A stretch of DNA of 55,000 nt from Prorocentrum cordatum (Eukaryota > Sar > Dinophyceae > Prorocentrales > Prorocentraceae): assembly GCA_963575745.1 (NCBI GenBank), contig CAUYUJ010014002.1:1084823-1139822 (forward strand), given 5' to 3'. Under the pieces are notes generated by a model. That model had not been told where the DNA came from. It made no database searches and worked only from the letters and a program-made list of their open reading frames with translations. This document shows, one piece after another, positions 1-8,648 of this stretch (within the stretch, counting starts at the first letter, position 1; each line of letters opens with the position of its first letter). Position numbers and translations under genes: made by a program.

Positions 1-2
1 AG

Positions 3-362
3 ATCTACGATGTTCCCAGTGAACATCAGACAAGCGGGTACGGGCCTCCAGAGGCCCAGGAGCCCAGGAGTGACGCAGAGAAGCGTAGGAGCCGCCGTCG
101 CGAGGTGGCCCACGCCGACGGTCTGGCCCCCCCCGCCTGCCCCTCTGCAGGGGAGGACTGCCGCGAGAGGGCCGCAGAGCGGGCTCGGGAGAGGGGTGAC
201 GAGGGGAGGAGCAGGGGGGAGGATGTTCGGCTCGAGCTCCTCAGGCATACAGTGCCGTTGTTCAATACATGCTCTGCGTGCGGATCATTATTAAACATGC
301 AGGGATTCAGTAACAAAAACGACGATGGGTTCATACATAAATTCAACCTGAATCAATCATGA
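3..362 (+). CDS. Partial 3' end of an unidentified gene entering from the left edge
   Basis: One frame is open from the window edge (codon at 3-5) to TGA at 360-362. It reads IYDVPSEHQTSGYGPPEAQ and then a run of Arg/Glu-rich residues (DAEKRRSRRREV, then CRERAAERARERGDE). The first two thirds look like a charged, coiled-coil-like or disordered tail; the last 30 residues are less biased and may be read-through into non-coding DNA. A GT follows GAG at 104, and a pyrimidine-rich tract ending in CTGCAG lies at about 128-150, so a very short intron of about 46 nt is an alternative, but the spliced frame reads less like protein. No family is recognised and the 5' part lies outside the window. Confidence 0.4.
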   Translation: MYDVPSEHQTSGYGPPEAQEPRSDAEKRRSRRREVAHADGLAPPACPSAGEDCRERAAERARERGDEGRSRGEDVRLELLRHTVPLFNTCSACGSLLNMQGFSNKNDDGFIHKFNLNQS

Positions 363-1295
363 ATTGAAAGTCCTATCTAAAAAATCCCATGTATTAAAGA
401 CTGTCCTGTATGCGCATCGCAGCTGGGGAAAAGGGGGGGGAGAGCAAAGATGCCCGCGTTTCGGTCGGTTCGGCGGCTTCGCAGTCGGTTGCGCTCGGCC
501 GGCCAGGACGGTCGGTTGTTGTGTCGCTTGCCCCCCCTGCACACGATTGCTATCCGTTGAGTGCAGGTTCTCAGGTGTGGCGGCCATGGTCGCAACCTGT
601 GTCGCCCATGCCATCAAATTGGAGCCCCCAGTAAGGATGAGATGCTTTGCCCAGGATGCCCTGCATCCTCTCCTTGGCGACTGGCCCCTGCTGAGTAGCA
701 TGTCGCGTGGGGCGGGCTCAAGCCTCGGCAGGTCCAGGGGCTGGCGCGCGGCGGCGGCGCCTGCCGCAGTGGCGCGCGCCGTCCCGAGCGTGCGGGCGGG
801 CCAGTGTGGCCTCGTCCGAGCGGGGATGCGCCTGGGGGCCCTCCGCTGAGCGCACCTCCGGCACCCGCTGTGGCGCGGCGTCTCCTGCAGGGCCGGCGAG
901 GCCGTCGTTGACACGCCGCCGCGGGTGGGGCAGCCGACGCGGCAGCCCCGCCGCCCTCGCCGCACGCCAGCGCCGCGGCCGCATCCGCCGTCCCCGCGGA
1001 CCTTCGGCTCTGCGCGTCGGTGCAACGGCGGCCGACCCAGGGCCCGCGGCGCCACGGCGGCCGACCCTGGCACCCTCGGCGGTTGCCGCCGTGGCCCGCG
1101 GGCCAGCTGATGGAGCCCACGGCCGCGGCGGCGGCGGCGGCAGGGTGGCGAAACGCTGAGCTCCCTGGGGAACCCGCAGCCATAGTGCCGCGCGGTTGGT
1201 CGCCATCAGCGCGGCGGGTTCACTCTGTAGAGCGCGAGCTCAGTGGCCCAGCGGAGCTCGAGCCAGCATGAGCAGGCCGGCCGGCGCCGGCCGAT
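363..1295. other. GC-rich stretch without a recognised gene
   Basis: The first 340 bp have mixed composition; 700-1290 are strongly GC-rich with GCGGCGGC runs. A minus-strand frame (718-1206, 162 codons, ATG at 1204-1206) is rich in Arg/Ala/Pro. Its second half (VNDGLAGPAGDAAPQRV and on) has high GC3 and could be an exon, but several overlapping frames are equally open. No motif, transit-peptide pattern or splice signal decides between them. Confidence 0.3.
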
Positions 1296-2885
1296 GTGCC
1301 GTCAGCGTGCGGGGACAGCGCGCTGCTGAGCAGGCTGCTGTCCATGGCGCCGGCCCGTGGGCAGCTCGGCCACCAGGCCAGCCCCGTCCCACCGGGTGAC
1401 GACTGGTCGCTGCTGTGGGGGCTGTGGGAGCTGAGGGCGCGCGCAGTCGCCTCCAATGAGGCCAGCTGCGGGCCCCTCGTCGGGGCTGCTGGCGCGGGCT
1501 GCGCACGGCCCAGCCGAAGCGCGGCCAGCGTCGTCGGCGGCGGGCGGGAGGAGCCCCTGCAGCCGCAGGCGCTCGCGGCATCAGGTGCTGCAGAGCGCGG
1601 CCTGCTTGGGCCCGCGGCTAGGGTCGACCCTGTCAGGGTCCCAGCCCAGGGCGCCGACAGCGTCAGTGCGCGGCTCGCAGAGGCTGCCGAGCTCGCCCCC
1701 GGCGTGCAGCGGGCCAGGTGGCACGCCAGGCGCCCCGAGCACGGCGAGCCGGGCCCGCCCTGGGCGGAGGGCTGCGAGGCGGCGGACCTGGCTGCCACCA
1801 CGGCCGCCTCCTCGCCGCAGCGGGCCGGCCCGCACGACGCCGAGCGGGAGGCGCTCGAGGCCCGCCTGAGGGAGCTGCGCCGCGAGGTGGCCGAGGAGAG
1901 GGGGGCCCGCGCCCGCGGTCGGCTGCTGCTGCAGGACCTGTGGCGGGGGAGCCCGGAGAAGGACGCGGCGCCGCGCGGGCCACAGCTGGGCGCGGAGGGG
2001 CTGGACGAGCTGTGGCGGGCTGGGCGGGCCGTGGCCCTGGTGCGCCGCGACCTCGGCGAGGGCTCGGCGTCGAGCGAGGGAAGCGGCCCGGGAGGGTCGA
2101 CCCCTGGCAGCCTCGAGGAGGAGCTGCGGGAGCTGCGGCTGGAGCGGCAGAGATTGGAGGATCAAGGGAAGCAGAGCCACCACCTCGACCCCCAAGCACA
2201 GACGCTGGGAGGTCCACGTGGATGTCTTGGGCCAGCGCTGGGCCTCCCTGCTGGCGCCTCCGGCGCAGCCTCCTGGCGCAGCCCGCGCGCCAGGGAGCGG
2301 GGGTTCCAGCGCCAATCTGAGAAATCCGCGCGGACCTCCGAAAGTTTCTGTTCTGTTTTGCCGCACTGTGTTCCCCCAGTGATCGGCAAACGTCCTGCCC
2401 TGACCGACCCCTCCCCCGGGTGCGGTTACGAAAGGGCTTCGCGTGCAGCTGGGCACCGTGCCGCGCTGGCGTCTCCCCGGGTGCTGTCCATCCTCGGCCC
2501 TCGTGTTCGGGCCCCTTGGAGCCGAACCGCGACGTGCCGCACCGCGTTTTGGAGGGGCCCGAGGGGGCTCCGAGCATGGCACGGCAGCGGGTGCCACTGT
2601 CGTACCGGGGGGTGCCTGCCGTGCGGGCGCCTCTTCCGCCCACCGCGCGGAGGAGGCCGAGCGGAGGGCGAGCTGCGCGCACAGGGGCCTGGCGCGGGCG
2701 GTGGCGCTGCTGCCGCCGCGCGCGCGCCTCGGAGGCTGAGGCCGCCGCCCGGGGCCCCGCCGTGCCCCGCGGGCCCCGGCGTGGCGAGAGGAGCCTCGAG
2801 AGGGAGAGACGAGCGGCTGCACGTGAGCCTTCGAGGAGCGAAGGGACGGTTCCCCAGCCTCGAACTTCATCCCTATCCCTATTAG
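1296..2885 (+). CDS. Candidate GC-rich coding segment with coiled-coil-like heptads; 3' part is transposon-derived
   Basis: A 529-codon frame opens with GTG at 1296 and ends at 2883-2885. The best protein-like part is about 1790-2165: HDAEREALEARLRELRREVA, then a Gly/Ser linker, then LEEELRELRLERQRLED, both with the Leu/Glu/Arg spacing of coiled coils and near-uniform G or C in third positions. After about 2165 the reading breaks down. A 132-bp TIR element lies at 2208-2339, and the last codons (SLELHPYPY) come from another TIR element that starts at 2863. The true exon therefore probably ends near 2165-2207. The opposite strand is also open over 1581-2900 because of GC richness. No family is recognised. 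Confidence 0.35.
   Translation: MPSACGDSALLSRLLSMAPARGQLGHQASPVPPGDDWSLLWGLWELRARAVASNEASCGPLVGAAGAGCARPSRSAASVVGGGREEPLQPQALAASGAAERGLLGPAARVDPVRVPAQGADSVSARLAEAAELAPGVQRARWHARRPEHGEPGPPWAEGCEAADLAATTAASSPQRAGPHDAEREALEARLRELRREVAEERGARARGRLLLQDLWRGSPEKDAAPRGPQLGAEGLDELWRAGRAVALVRRDLGEGSASSEGSGPGGSTPGSLEEELRELRLERQRLEDQGKQSHHLDPQAQTLGGPRGCLGPALGLPAGASGAASWRSPRARERGFQRQSEKSARTSESFCSVLPHCVPPVIGKRPALTDPSPGCGYERASRAAGHRAALASPRVLSILGPRVRAPWSRTATCRTAFWRGPRGLRAWHGSGCHCRTGGCLPCGRLFRPPRGGGRAEGELRAQGPGAGGGAAAAARAPRRLRPPPGAPPCPAGPGVARGASRGRDERLHVSLRGAKGRFPSLELHPYPY
2208..2339 (+). mobile_element. TIR family F4, copy 1 (132 bp)
   Basis: Inverted ends of about 35 bp. The left end begins GGAGGTCCACGTGGATGTC; the right end read in reverse begins GGAGGTCCGCGCGGATTTC, and both run into GGCGCTGG or CAGCGCTGG. 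The interior is GC-rich. No clear target duplication is seen. Other copies lie at 3904-4015 and 37391-37521. Confidence 0.65.
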
Positions 2886-3013
2886 GCTGACACGCCGCAA
2901 GGAGAGGACAATCTCAGGGATGCACCCTCAGAAACGGAGGAAAGCCACAAGAGCGCCATCGTGAGGAGGCGATGCCCAACAGAGGGCTTTAGGGATATGT
3001 GTTCCAGGCTGGT
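2863..3013 (+). mobile_element. TIR family F1, copy 1 (151 bp)
   Basis: The left end reads CCCAGCCTCGAAC and the right end GTTCCAGGCTGGT, with CCCTATCCCTA just inside the left end and AGGGATAT near the right. The interior motif GACACGCC..GACAATCTCAGGGATG is shared with copies at 32928-33082 and, inverted, at 41188-41341. It is non-autonomous; no protein is encoded. It supplies the stop of the frame that starts at 1296. Confidence 0.7.
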
Positions 3014-3483
3014 CAACTGTCCTCTCTTCCGCGCGGCGGGAGGTCGGCGGAGGTATACCACGAGGCCGCCTCCGCCGGCGGAAGGCCGGCGAAAGGCGGG
3101 CGGAAGGCTGGCGGAAGGCAAAGGTGCGCCCCCGAAGAGATGAAAACGTTGCTGGGTCCAGGGTTTCCGAAGGCGCCCACAGAATATCCTCCGGTCCAGG
3201 GCGCCGCCATGTTTTTTCACAGCGGGTTTCTGGCGCCCGGATTCTCGGGCCCTGGGGGGCCCTCCCAGACCGATGAGGCTTGGAGAAATCGGCGCAGGAG
3301 GATGTGTGGTCCAGGGGCTGCGGTCGCGATGCTTCGCGACGTGGCGATGTTGTCCGTCACGTCGGATCGCAGGGGAAGGGTGGCCCCCCTCGCTGGAGGG
3401 ACCTCTGGTGAAGGGGCCCGCAGGGGTCCCCCCCTAGCAATGGATTTTTGCGGTCGGGTCTGGCGGCCGGGTCTTGGCATTCA
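3014..3483. other. No gene recognised
   Basis: GC-rich DNA. A short cluster of GGCGGAAGGC-type repeats lies at 3070-3122. Between 3230 and 3480 several short direct and inverted GC words occur (GGGGCCC, CGGTCGGGTC), but no coherent frame longer than about 170 codons, no motif and no splice pattern. Confidence 0.4.
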
Positions 3484-3669
3484 GTCGGGCGTGTCCCCCT
3501 ACAGGGGGATCCTCGACGACGAATAAAACAGATTCCAAAACTAGTCAAAAAAATATTCCAAACATAGTCTGGGGACTATTTTTTGAGTATGTCTTGGCCT
3601 TTTTGGGTGCATGTTTGGTGTATGTTTTATGTTTCGTGGAAAATCCCCCTGTAGGGGGACACGCCCGAC
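3484..3669 (+). mobile_element. TIR family F2, copy 1 (186 bp)
   Basis: TIRs of about 45 bp begin GTCGGGCGTGTCCCCCTACA, with the subterminal palindrome CCCCCTACAGGGGG. The interior is AT-rich and contains the palindrome ATAGTCTGGGGACTAT. Relatives lie at 10683-10836 and 38171-38353. The flanking dinucleotides here (TC and GA, one base out) no longer show the TA seen at the other two copies. Confidence 0.8.
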
Positions 3670-3773
3670 AGAAGTCTGGCACCCTCGCGGCCACCGAAAA
3701 AGCCGCGCGCCAAGGAGGTCCCTCCTGCCCCGGGTCCCCCCTTGTGCGTGGCGGAGCACGCTGCGAGGAACAC

Positions 3774-3912
3774 AGAGTGTCGGAGGTCCGAATCATCAGG
3801 GGTAACTCGGGTCAGGGCTAACTCGGGTTTCTTTTTCGGGAATCCAAGCCCGAGTTACCCCGGACCCGAGTTACCCCGGACAACTCGGGCGCCCAAGAGT
3901 GTCGGAGGTCCG
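3774..3912. repeat. Foldback segment flanked by a 17-bp direct repeat
   Basis: AGAGTGTCGGAGGTCCG occurs at 3774-3790 and again at 3896-3912. Between them, arms at about 3795-3830 and 3846-3880 are inverted copies built from GGGGTAACTCGGGTC units, able to form a hairpin around AAGCCCGAG and CTCGGGTTT. This could be a small foldback insertion with target duplication. The second direct repeat is also the left end of F4 copy 2, so the origin is ambiguous. Confidence 0.55.
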
Positions 3913-4015
3913 CGCGGAAGTTCCTCGGTTGGCGCTGGATCCCCCTGGCGGCGCCTTTGGCGCCGGCCCTGGCGCGCTCCGGGCGCGTCGATCCCAGGAA
4001 CCCGCGCGGAGTGCC
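3904..4015 (+). mobile_element. TIR family F4, copy 2 (about 112 bp)
   Basis: Starts GGAGGTCCGCGCGGAAGTTC and ends with the inverse of GGCACTCCGCGCGGGTTCCT. The interior is GGCGCC-rich as in the other F4 copies. The ends have diverged more than in the copies at 2208 and 37391. Confidence 0.55.
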
Positions 4016-4163
4016 GGAAGTTTCTACGTATATGCAGTTTGTGATCATTGTCAGTCGGTCCTTCGCCATTTGTGGCCTGCAAAGGTCACTCCTGAAGGCC
4101 CTCGCACCGTCAAGAAAAGATCCCCGATGCAAGCCCCCGCCTTTTGGGATGGGGTCGTGAGGT

Positions 4164-4748
4164 ATGGGGCCCCTGCCACAAAAACGCAACGGACCTGTGA
4201 CATACTGTACCCATCCGTTTCGGCGTCAGAAACACGTCCACGGAGAGGAAGAGTTTTCTCCTGTTGCGTGGCGTTGCCTGGAACCTCTGATTCTTCCGCT
4301 CAGACTGTGTCTCCTCCTCCTCCTCCTCATTCTCCATATGCCGGGGCCCGCTTCCGCACTGTTCCGGTCTGTGGGCAGGCCAGGCGGTGGAACAAAAAGC
4401 ATTCGACTTCATCGTTACCGTCGCCAGAGGATGTTTATGGCCACGATCTCATCTGCTCATGGTTTTGCTATACGCTCGCGAGGCTCGTCCATCGTCACGA
4501 GGATCCGGCGCTCTCTTGTTGATGGTCTGTTGATGGCCTCTCGTGCTGCATTGCATGTTTTGCGATCGCCAAATCCGTTGGCCACTGATTGCATTCTTCT
4601 CGCGCAGGACATAGCGCAGGTGCTGAACGCCTACGCAAAGGCGCGCACGGCGGGCAACCAAAGGCTCATAGTTTTTTCTTGGGGTATCTGCCTGCCTGCG
4701 ACCCAATGTTCGCTGGCGCATCCGACACATGCAATTGTATGTCTTTAA
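4164..4748 (+). CDS. Possible exon with a helical-repeat-like segment
   Basis: A 194-codon frame whose last third (about 4420-4690) is the most protein-like. It contains LLAQDIAQVLNAYAKARTAG, which resembles the Gln-x-[IL]-[SA]-x-[VL]-L-x-A-[YF]-A-[KR] core of FASTK/OPR-type helical repeats found in organelle RNA-binding proteins. Local GC is lower than in the neighbours. No start or splice site can be chosen with confidence, and only one repeat-like motif is present, so a chance match remains possible. Confidence 0.28.
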   Translation: MGPLPQKRNGPVTYCTHPFRRQKHVHGEEEFSPVAWRCLEPLILPLRLCLLLLLLILHMPGPASALFRSVGRPGGGTKSIRLHRYRRQRMFMATISSAHGFAIRSRGSSIVTRIRRSLVDGLLMASRAALHVLRSPNPLATDCILLAQDIAQVLNAYAKARTAGNQRLIVFSWGICLPATQCSLAHPTHAIVCL

Positions 4749-4757
4749 AACAGTCAT

Positions 4758-4760
4758 GCA

Positions 4761-4791
<31 letters not shown>

Positions 4792-4912
4792 TTCTCTCCC
4801 CCCATCTCTCTCTCTCTCTCGCTTGTTTGCTTCTCTCGATCTTTCTCTCCCTCTTTTTTTGTTTTCTCCTCTCTGTCTCTTACTCTCTCTCTCTATATAT
4901 ATACTACGTCTA
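4758..4912. repeat. (TC)n microsatellite with T-rich interruptions
   Basis: Runs of TCTCTCTC broken by TTTCTCTCCC and TTTTTTTG, ending in TATATATATA near 4893-4912. Confidence 0.9.
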
Positions 4913-4972
4913 TATATCAGTATTGATATATTTGTGCAGGGCCGGGGGGCCCGGAAAAAAAAAGGCGCACCG

Positions 4973-5003
<31 letters not shown>

Positions 5004-5013
5004 ACACACACAC
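4973..5013. repeat. (CA)n microsatellite
   Basis: About 20 CA dinucleotides, one interrupted by ATA. Confidence 0.95.
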
Positions 5014-5024
5014 CTAACGAATTT

Positions 5025-5500
5025 GGCCCACCCTGGGCCAGGCAACCCTCAAGACGACCCGAGAGAACCCCACGAGAGCCCGAAGACGGCCCCAGAGGGC
5101 TCCAGGCGCAGGCGTTCCGGCGCGCTCCCGAAACGACCGAAAGAGCCTCAAGACGGCTCACCACGACCCCAAAGAAGCCGGCATACCTTCAAAGATCGCT
5201 CCAAAACGTCCCAAGAGGCCTCCAAGAGCACTCCCAAGAAGGCCCCAAGAGACAAAAATCATTGATTTTAGTTTGATTTTGATGAATTTGGGGGTTCTCC
5301 TCTTTTCGGCTTCCCGACGCTCCAAGGCGCGTCCAAAGCCGCCTGGGAGGCTCGAAAATCGCCCCACAATCATCCGAAAGGGCTTCAAGGCAGTCTAAGA
5401 GAGCCCCAAGACGGCACAACAGGGTTCCAAGATGGCCCAACAGAGTCCTATGACGGACCAAGATGGCTCCAAGACGCCCTCCGAAGCATTCCAAATCGTG
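5025..5500 (-). repeat. CTTGGGGGCCTC-type dispersed repeat, minus orientation
   Basis: The plus strand carries CCAAGACGGC, CCAAGAGGCC and AAGACGGCCC at irregular 15-25 bp spacing. Around 5255-5330 is a non-repetitive core (reverse reading GCGTCGGGAAGCCGAAAAG, then an AT-rich stretch with ATCAATGATTTTTG) that matches a core at 12568-12650, there GCGTCGGGAAGCGGAAGAGG and ATCAATGTTTTTTCC. Both lie inside the same kind of flanking repeats. The repeats translate to runs such as SWGPLGGLLGASW, which explains the long open frames seen here. 5500-5707 holds no further feature. Confidence 0.6.
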
Positions 5501-5707
5501 ACCCGGTCGTTCAGGGAGACCGCGATTGCAGGCAGGGTGGCCCGAGGAAGCCCCCAGAGGCCCCCAGAAGACGCCTAGGAGGCTTCCAGAAGGCGTTAAG
5601 ACAGCCTGAAAAATTGCCGTGAGGCTCCCATAGGATCTCCACAGAGGAGCCTCCAGTTGGAGCGTTTAGAAAACCAAGCGGTCTTTCGAAAAACATCGAG
5701 AAGCCCA

Positions 5708-6060
5708 TGTTGCTGAAGGCCCGGATGGTTTTTAAAGGCCCTGTCCCGTGTTGCGGAAGGCCCGGACGGTTTGGGAAGGCCCAGCCGTGTGTTGCGGAAG
5801 GCCCGGACGGTTTGGGAAGGCCCGTTCTTGTGTTGCCGAAGGCCTGGACTGTTGCGGAAGGCCCGTTCCCGTGTTGCGGAATGCCCGGGCGGTTTGGGAA
5901 GGCCCAGCAGTGTGTTGCGGAAGGCCCGGACGGTATGGGAAGGCCCGGCTCCGAGTTGCGGAATGTCTGGCCGTTTCTGTAAGGCCCGGCTCCGTGTTGG
6001 GCCCGGATGTTTTGGGAAGGAGCGTGTGCGTGTTGCGGAAGACTTGGATGGTAAGCCCTA
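5708..6060 (+). repeat. 41-bp tandem repeat, left flank of the octamer array
   Basis: The word TGTTGCGGAAGGCCCGG recurs at about 5708, 5749, 5789, 5831, 5873, 5912, 5954, 5994 and 6031, giving a period near 41 bp. Units differ by point changes and one short extra copy at 5850. A related repeat in the same orientation lies on the other side of the array (9783-10115). Confidence 0.85.
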
Positions 6061-7161
6061 AACACCAAACCTTGCATAAACCCGAACCCCATAGACCCTC
6101 AGATCCTCAGACCCATAGACTCGAACACCCTAAGACCCGAAGGCCAGTAGACCCTAAGACCCTAACACCCGAATGCCCGAAGACCCTACGACCAGCAGAC
6201 CCTAAGTCCCTCAGACCCTACGACCCTAAGACCTTAAGACGATAAGACACGAAAACCCTAAAACCCTAAGGCATTCAGACACAAAGACCCTAAGACACGA
6301 AGGCCCGAATACCCGAAGGCCACAAGCCCTGAATACCCGAGGACCCTAAGAGCCTAAGACCATAACACCCCGAAGCCGTACAACCCTAAAGCCTTAAGAA
6401 TTTGAGAACCAGAGACCCGAATACACTAAGACCCTCAGGCCCTAAGACCATAAGACCCCAAGACCCTGATACCCAAAGACCCGAATATTCGAAGATCCTA
6501 AGACCATCACACCCGAAGACTCTCAGACCCGAAGACTCGAGAGACCCGAGAGACCCGAAGACCCGATACCCCGAAGACCCGAAGACCCGCAGTCCCGAAG
6601 ATCCGAGGACCCGAAGAACCGCAGACCCGAAGATCCGAAGACCCGAAGACCCGAAGACCCTAAGACCCTGAGGCGCTAAGACCCTCAGTCCCTTAAACCT
6701 GAAAGCCATAAGACCCTAAGGCTCCAAGACCCCAGGTCCCTCAGGACCTAGGGCCTTAAGGCAAATGGTGCTTAGACCCTGAGACCCGAAGACCCCTATG
6801 ACCCCTATGACCCCTAAGACCCCAAGACCCTAAACCCCCGAAGACCCTAAGACCAGCAGACCCGAGAGACCCGAGAGATCAGACCCGAATCTCTTACGAC
6901 ACTAGGACCCGAAGACCCTAAGACCCTAGGACCCTAGGGCGCTATGGCCCCCAGACCCTGGGAACGCAAGACCCTCAGACACTCAGGCCCTTAGAACCTA
7001 CGACCCGAGGACCCGTCTTCCCGAAGACCCGACGACCCGAAGACCCTAAGGCCCTCAGACCCTATGGCCCGAAGACCCTTCAGACCCTAAGGCCCTTCAG
7101 ACCCTATGGCCCTTCAGATCCTACGGCCCTAAGGCCCGATGACCTTGAGACCCCAAGACCC
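6061..7161. repeat. Degenerate GACCCTAA/GACCCGAA octamer array, left part
   Basis: Over 1.1 kb of 8-bp units close to GACCCTAA or GACCCGAA, with frequent single-base variants and some AGGCCCTAAG units. The unit resembles a modified telomere-type CCCTAA repeat, but it is interstitial and very degenerate. The array continues at 8663-9765 after the retroposed insert, so it was one block before the insertion. Confidence 0.9.
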
Positions 7162-7175
7162 CATGGCCACCCTAA
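7162..7175 (+). repeat. Left target-site duplication of the retrocopy
   Basis: CATGGCCACCCTAA, identical to 8649-8662. It directly precedes the spliced leader. Confidence 0.93.
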
Positions 7176-7197
7176 TCCGTAGCCATTTTGGCTCAAG
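7176..7197 (+). other. Dinoflagellate spliced leader (DinoSL), genomic copy
   Basis: All 22 nt match the dinoflagellate trans-spliced leader, with T at the variable first base; the 3' part reads CCATTTTGGCTCAAG. In dinoflagellates this leader is added to nuclear mRNAs by trans-splicing, so its presence joined to a coding body in the genome means the DNA was made from mature mRNA. It is not an SL RNA gene, because no GT splice donor follows it. Confidence 0.95.
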
Positions 7198-7212
7198 CCA
7201 CTTTGCCTCAAG
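7198..7212 (+). other. Relic of an earlier, truncated spliced leader
   Basis: CCACTTTGCCTCAAG directly follows the full leader and matches the last 15 nt of the leader at 13 of 15 positions. Such tandem truncated relics are the known signature of mRNAs that went through more than one round of retroposition and re-trans-splicing, because the leader relic is spliced at an internal AG when transcribed again. Confidence 0.85.
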
Positions 7213-7258
7213 ACAGGTTGGGCTCTAGCTGCATTGGACCCAGCATCGTGGAGTTTGC

Positions 7259-8620
7259 ATGGTGCTCCCGCCGCCCATCACGATTGGCCGAGTTGCGCGC
7301 GCAGTGGCCCCCTGCATTCGTCGAGCACCCCCGGGCCTCCCTGTCCTCCGTCTGTTGCGTTTCTGCTTCGTCTCGCCAGGACCAGCCAGGCAGGAGTTTG
7401 AAGCGCAGTCAAAGATATGCGCTCTGACGTGCACGCGCATATCGCAGGAGCAGATCGCAATGGCCCGCGCCCCGCCTCCAAGATCACGGCGACCCAAGGG
7501 CGTCAGCACTGCCGTCGACCCGACGCCTGCAGAGCTCGGGCATAAGAGATGCTCAAGGTGTGGTTTGCACAAGGCGCCCAGCCAATTTCACAATTGCCGA
7601 AGCCGAAAAGATGGAAAAAGGTCGTATTGCAAGACGTGTGCCTCCGGAATGGCTCGGCAATGGAGACATACACTGCGCGGCACCGTCTGTGGATTGGTGT
7701 CAACTGCCAGGGCGTCCTCTAGGGCCAGGGGCTTGGATTTCAACATTTCCTTCGAAGACGTGTTGCTCATGTTGTCCAATCAGTCAGGCCGTTGTTTCTA
7801 CTGTGGGATTCCGATGGAATGCTGCCTCCCAAACTCCCATTGGCGAATGTCTCTGGAACGCGTGGACAATTTCGAAGGATACACTGTGAGCAATTGCGTG
7901 CTCATTGCAGCCGAGTTCAACTCTGGGGATGCGAGCCGCAACAAAGCGGGTGTTCACAAAGTCTCTGGTACAGCGCAGTGGTCAAGACAGAAAGTGTCTG
8001 ACGTGTTCACGCTGCGGGACCTTAGCGTTGATTGTGCGAGGCTGGAAAGGCTGATTGACGAGGCGCGCTCTCTACGTCTTGGCCGGCGGCATGTGGGTCG
8101 AGCTATGTGGGGGGCGCAAGTGTACGCATCACATTTTTTGTGTGACCAGTGCGCTGAAAGGCAAGGCATGCAGCCCTGCACCGACATCTCCCGCCACTGC
8201 ACTGGTTGCAAACGAGCATACCACTTCAAATATAACCGCACACTCCGAGGCAACATGGTGTGCTTGCTGCGCGGAGCCCGGAACAGATCCCGTAAGCGAG
8301 GACATGGTTTCGATTTGACTTTGGATATTTTATTGGACAAATTATGGCAGCAGCAAGGTCGTTGCTACTACTCAGGAGTTCCACTACAGTACCTGACCCC
8401 CAACTCAGATTGGCGAGTCTCGCTCGAGCGTCTTGACAATGGTTTGGGATATACTGCAACAAATTCAGTCCTCGTTGCACATGAATTTAACACATCCGAC
8501 TGGAGTCGTGGGAAATTGACGGATGCTGTGCGAGGGACTGCGCAGTGGTCCAGGGAAAAAGTTGACCTCGTCTGGGGCGGCACGCGCGCTTGCATCGCGC
8601 AGGCAGCTGGACAGTGTTAA
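7259..8620 (+). CDS. Tandem zinc-ribbon/HNH-like nuclease-type protein, encoded by the retrogene
   Basis: Intact frame of 453 codons (ATG 7259, TAA 8618-8620). An in-frame ATG at 7460 (residue 68) would give 386 aa and may be the real start, since residues 1-67 show no domain. One module occurs twice. Module 1: cysteine pairs C98/C101 and C124/C127, then C179-F-Y-C182, SLERVDN (198-204), GYT (207-209), N212, EFN (219-221), GTAQWSR (237-243). Module 2: C295/C298, C314/C317, C369-Y-Y-S372, SLERLDN (388-394), GYT (397-399), N402, EFN (409-411), GTAQWSR (426-432). The SLxRxDN..GYT..N....FN layout is that of HNH-type nucleases in which D-R-x-D and Asn replace parts of the classic HNH; the preceding CxxC pair binds zinc. 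Module 2 has lost the second Cys of that pair. Likely DNA-binding or nicking, nuclear; activity is inferred, not shown. Confidence 0.85.
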   Translation: MVLPPPITIGRVARAVAPCIRRAPPGLPVLRLLRFCFVSPGPARQEFEAQSKICALTCTRISQEQIAMARAPPPRSRRPKGVSTAVDPTPAELGHKRCSRCGLHKAPSQFHNCRSRKDGKRSYCKTCASGMARQWRHTLRGTVCGLVSTARASSRARGLDFNISFEDVLLMLSNQSGRCFYCGIPMECCLPNSHWRMSLERVDNFEGYTVSNCVLIAAEFNSGDASRNKAGVHKVSGTAQWSRQKVSDVFTLRDLSVDCARLERLIDEARSLRLGRRHVGRAMWGAQVYASHFLCDQCAERQGMQPCTDISRHCTGCKRAYHFKYNRTLRGNMVCLLRGARNRSRKRGHGFDLTLDILLDKLWQQQGRCYYSGVPLQYLTPNSDWRVSLERLDNGLGYTATNSVLVAHEFNTSDWSRGKLTDAVRGTAQWSREKVDLVWGGTRACIAQAAGQC

Positions 8621-8633
8621 GAGAAGAAAGACC

Positions 8634-8645
8634 AAAAAAAAAAAA
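8634..8645 (+). other. Poly(A) tract of the retroposed mRNA
   Basis: Twelve A, then TAA, starting 13 nt after the stop codon and directly before the right target duplication. No AATAAA signal precedes it, which is usual for dinoflagellates. Confidence 0.9.
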
Positions 8646-8648
8646 TAA

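Noticed and set aside
1581-2900. 439-codon minus-strand frame opposite the coiled-coil candidate
   Set aside because: The plus frame has better heptad structure and codon pattern; the minus frame is a GC-rich shadow, though this is not certain.
7176-7197. SL RNA gene
   Set aside because: An SL RNA gene has a GT splice donor and an Sm-site region after the leader; here a second leader relic and an mRNA body follow.
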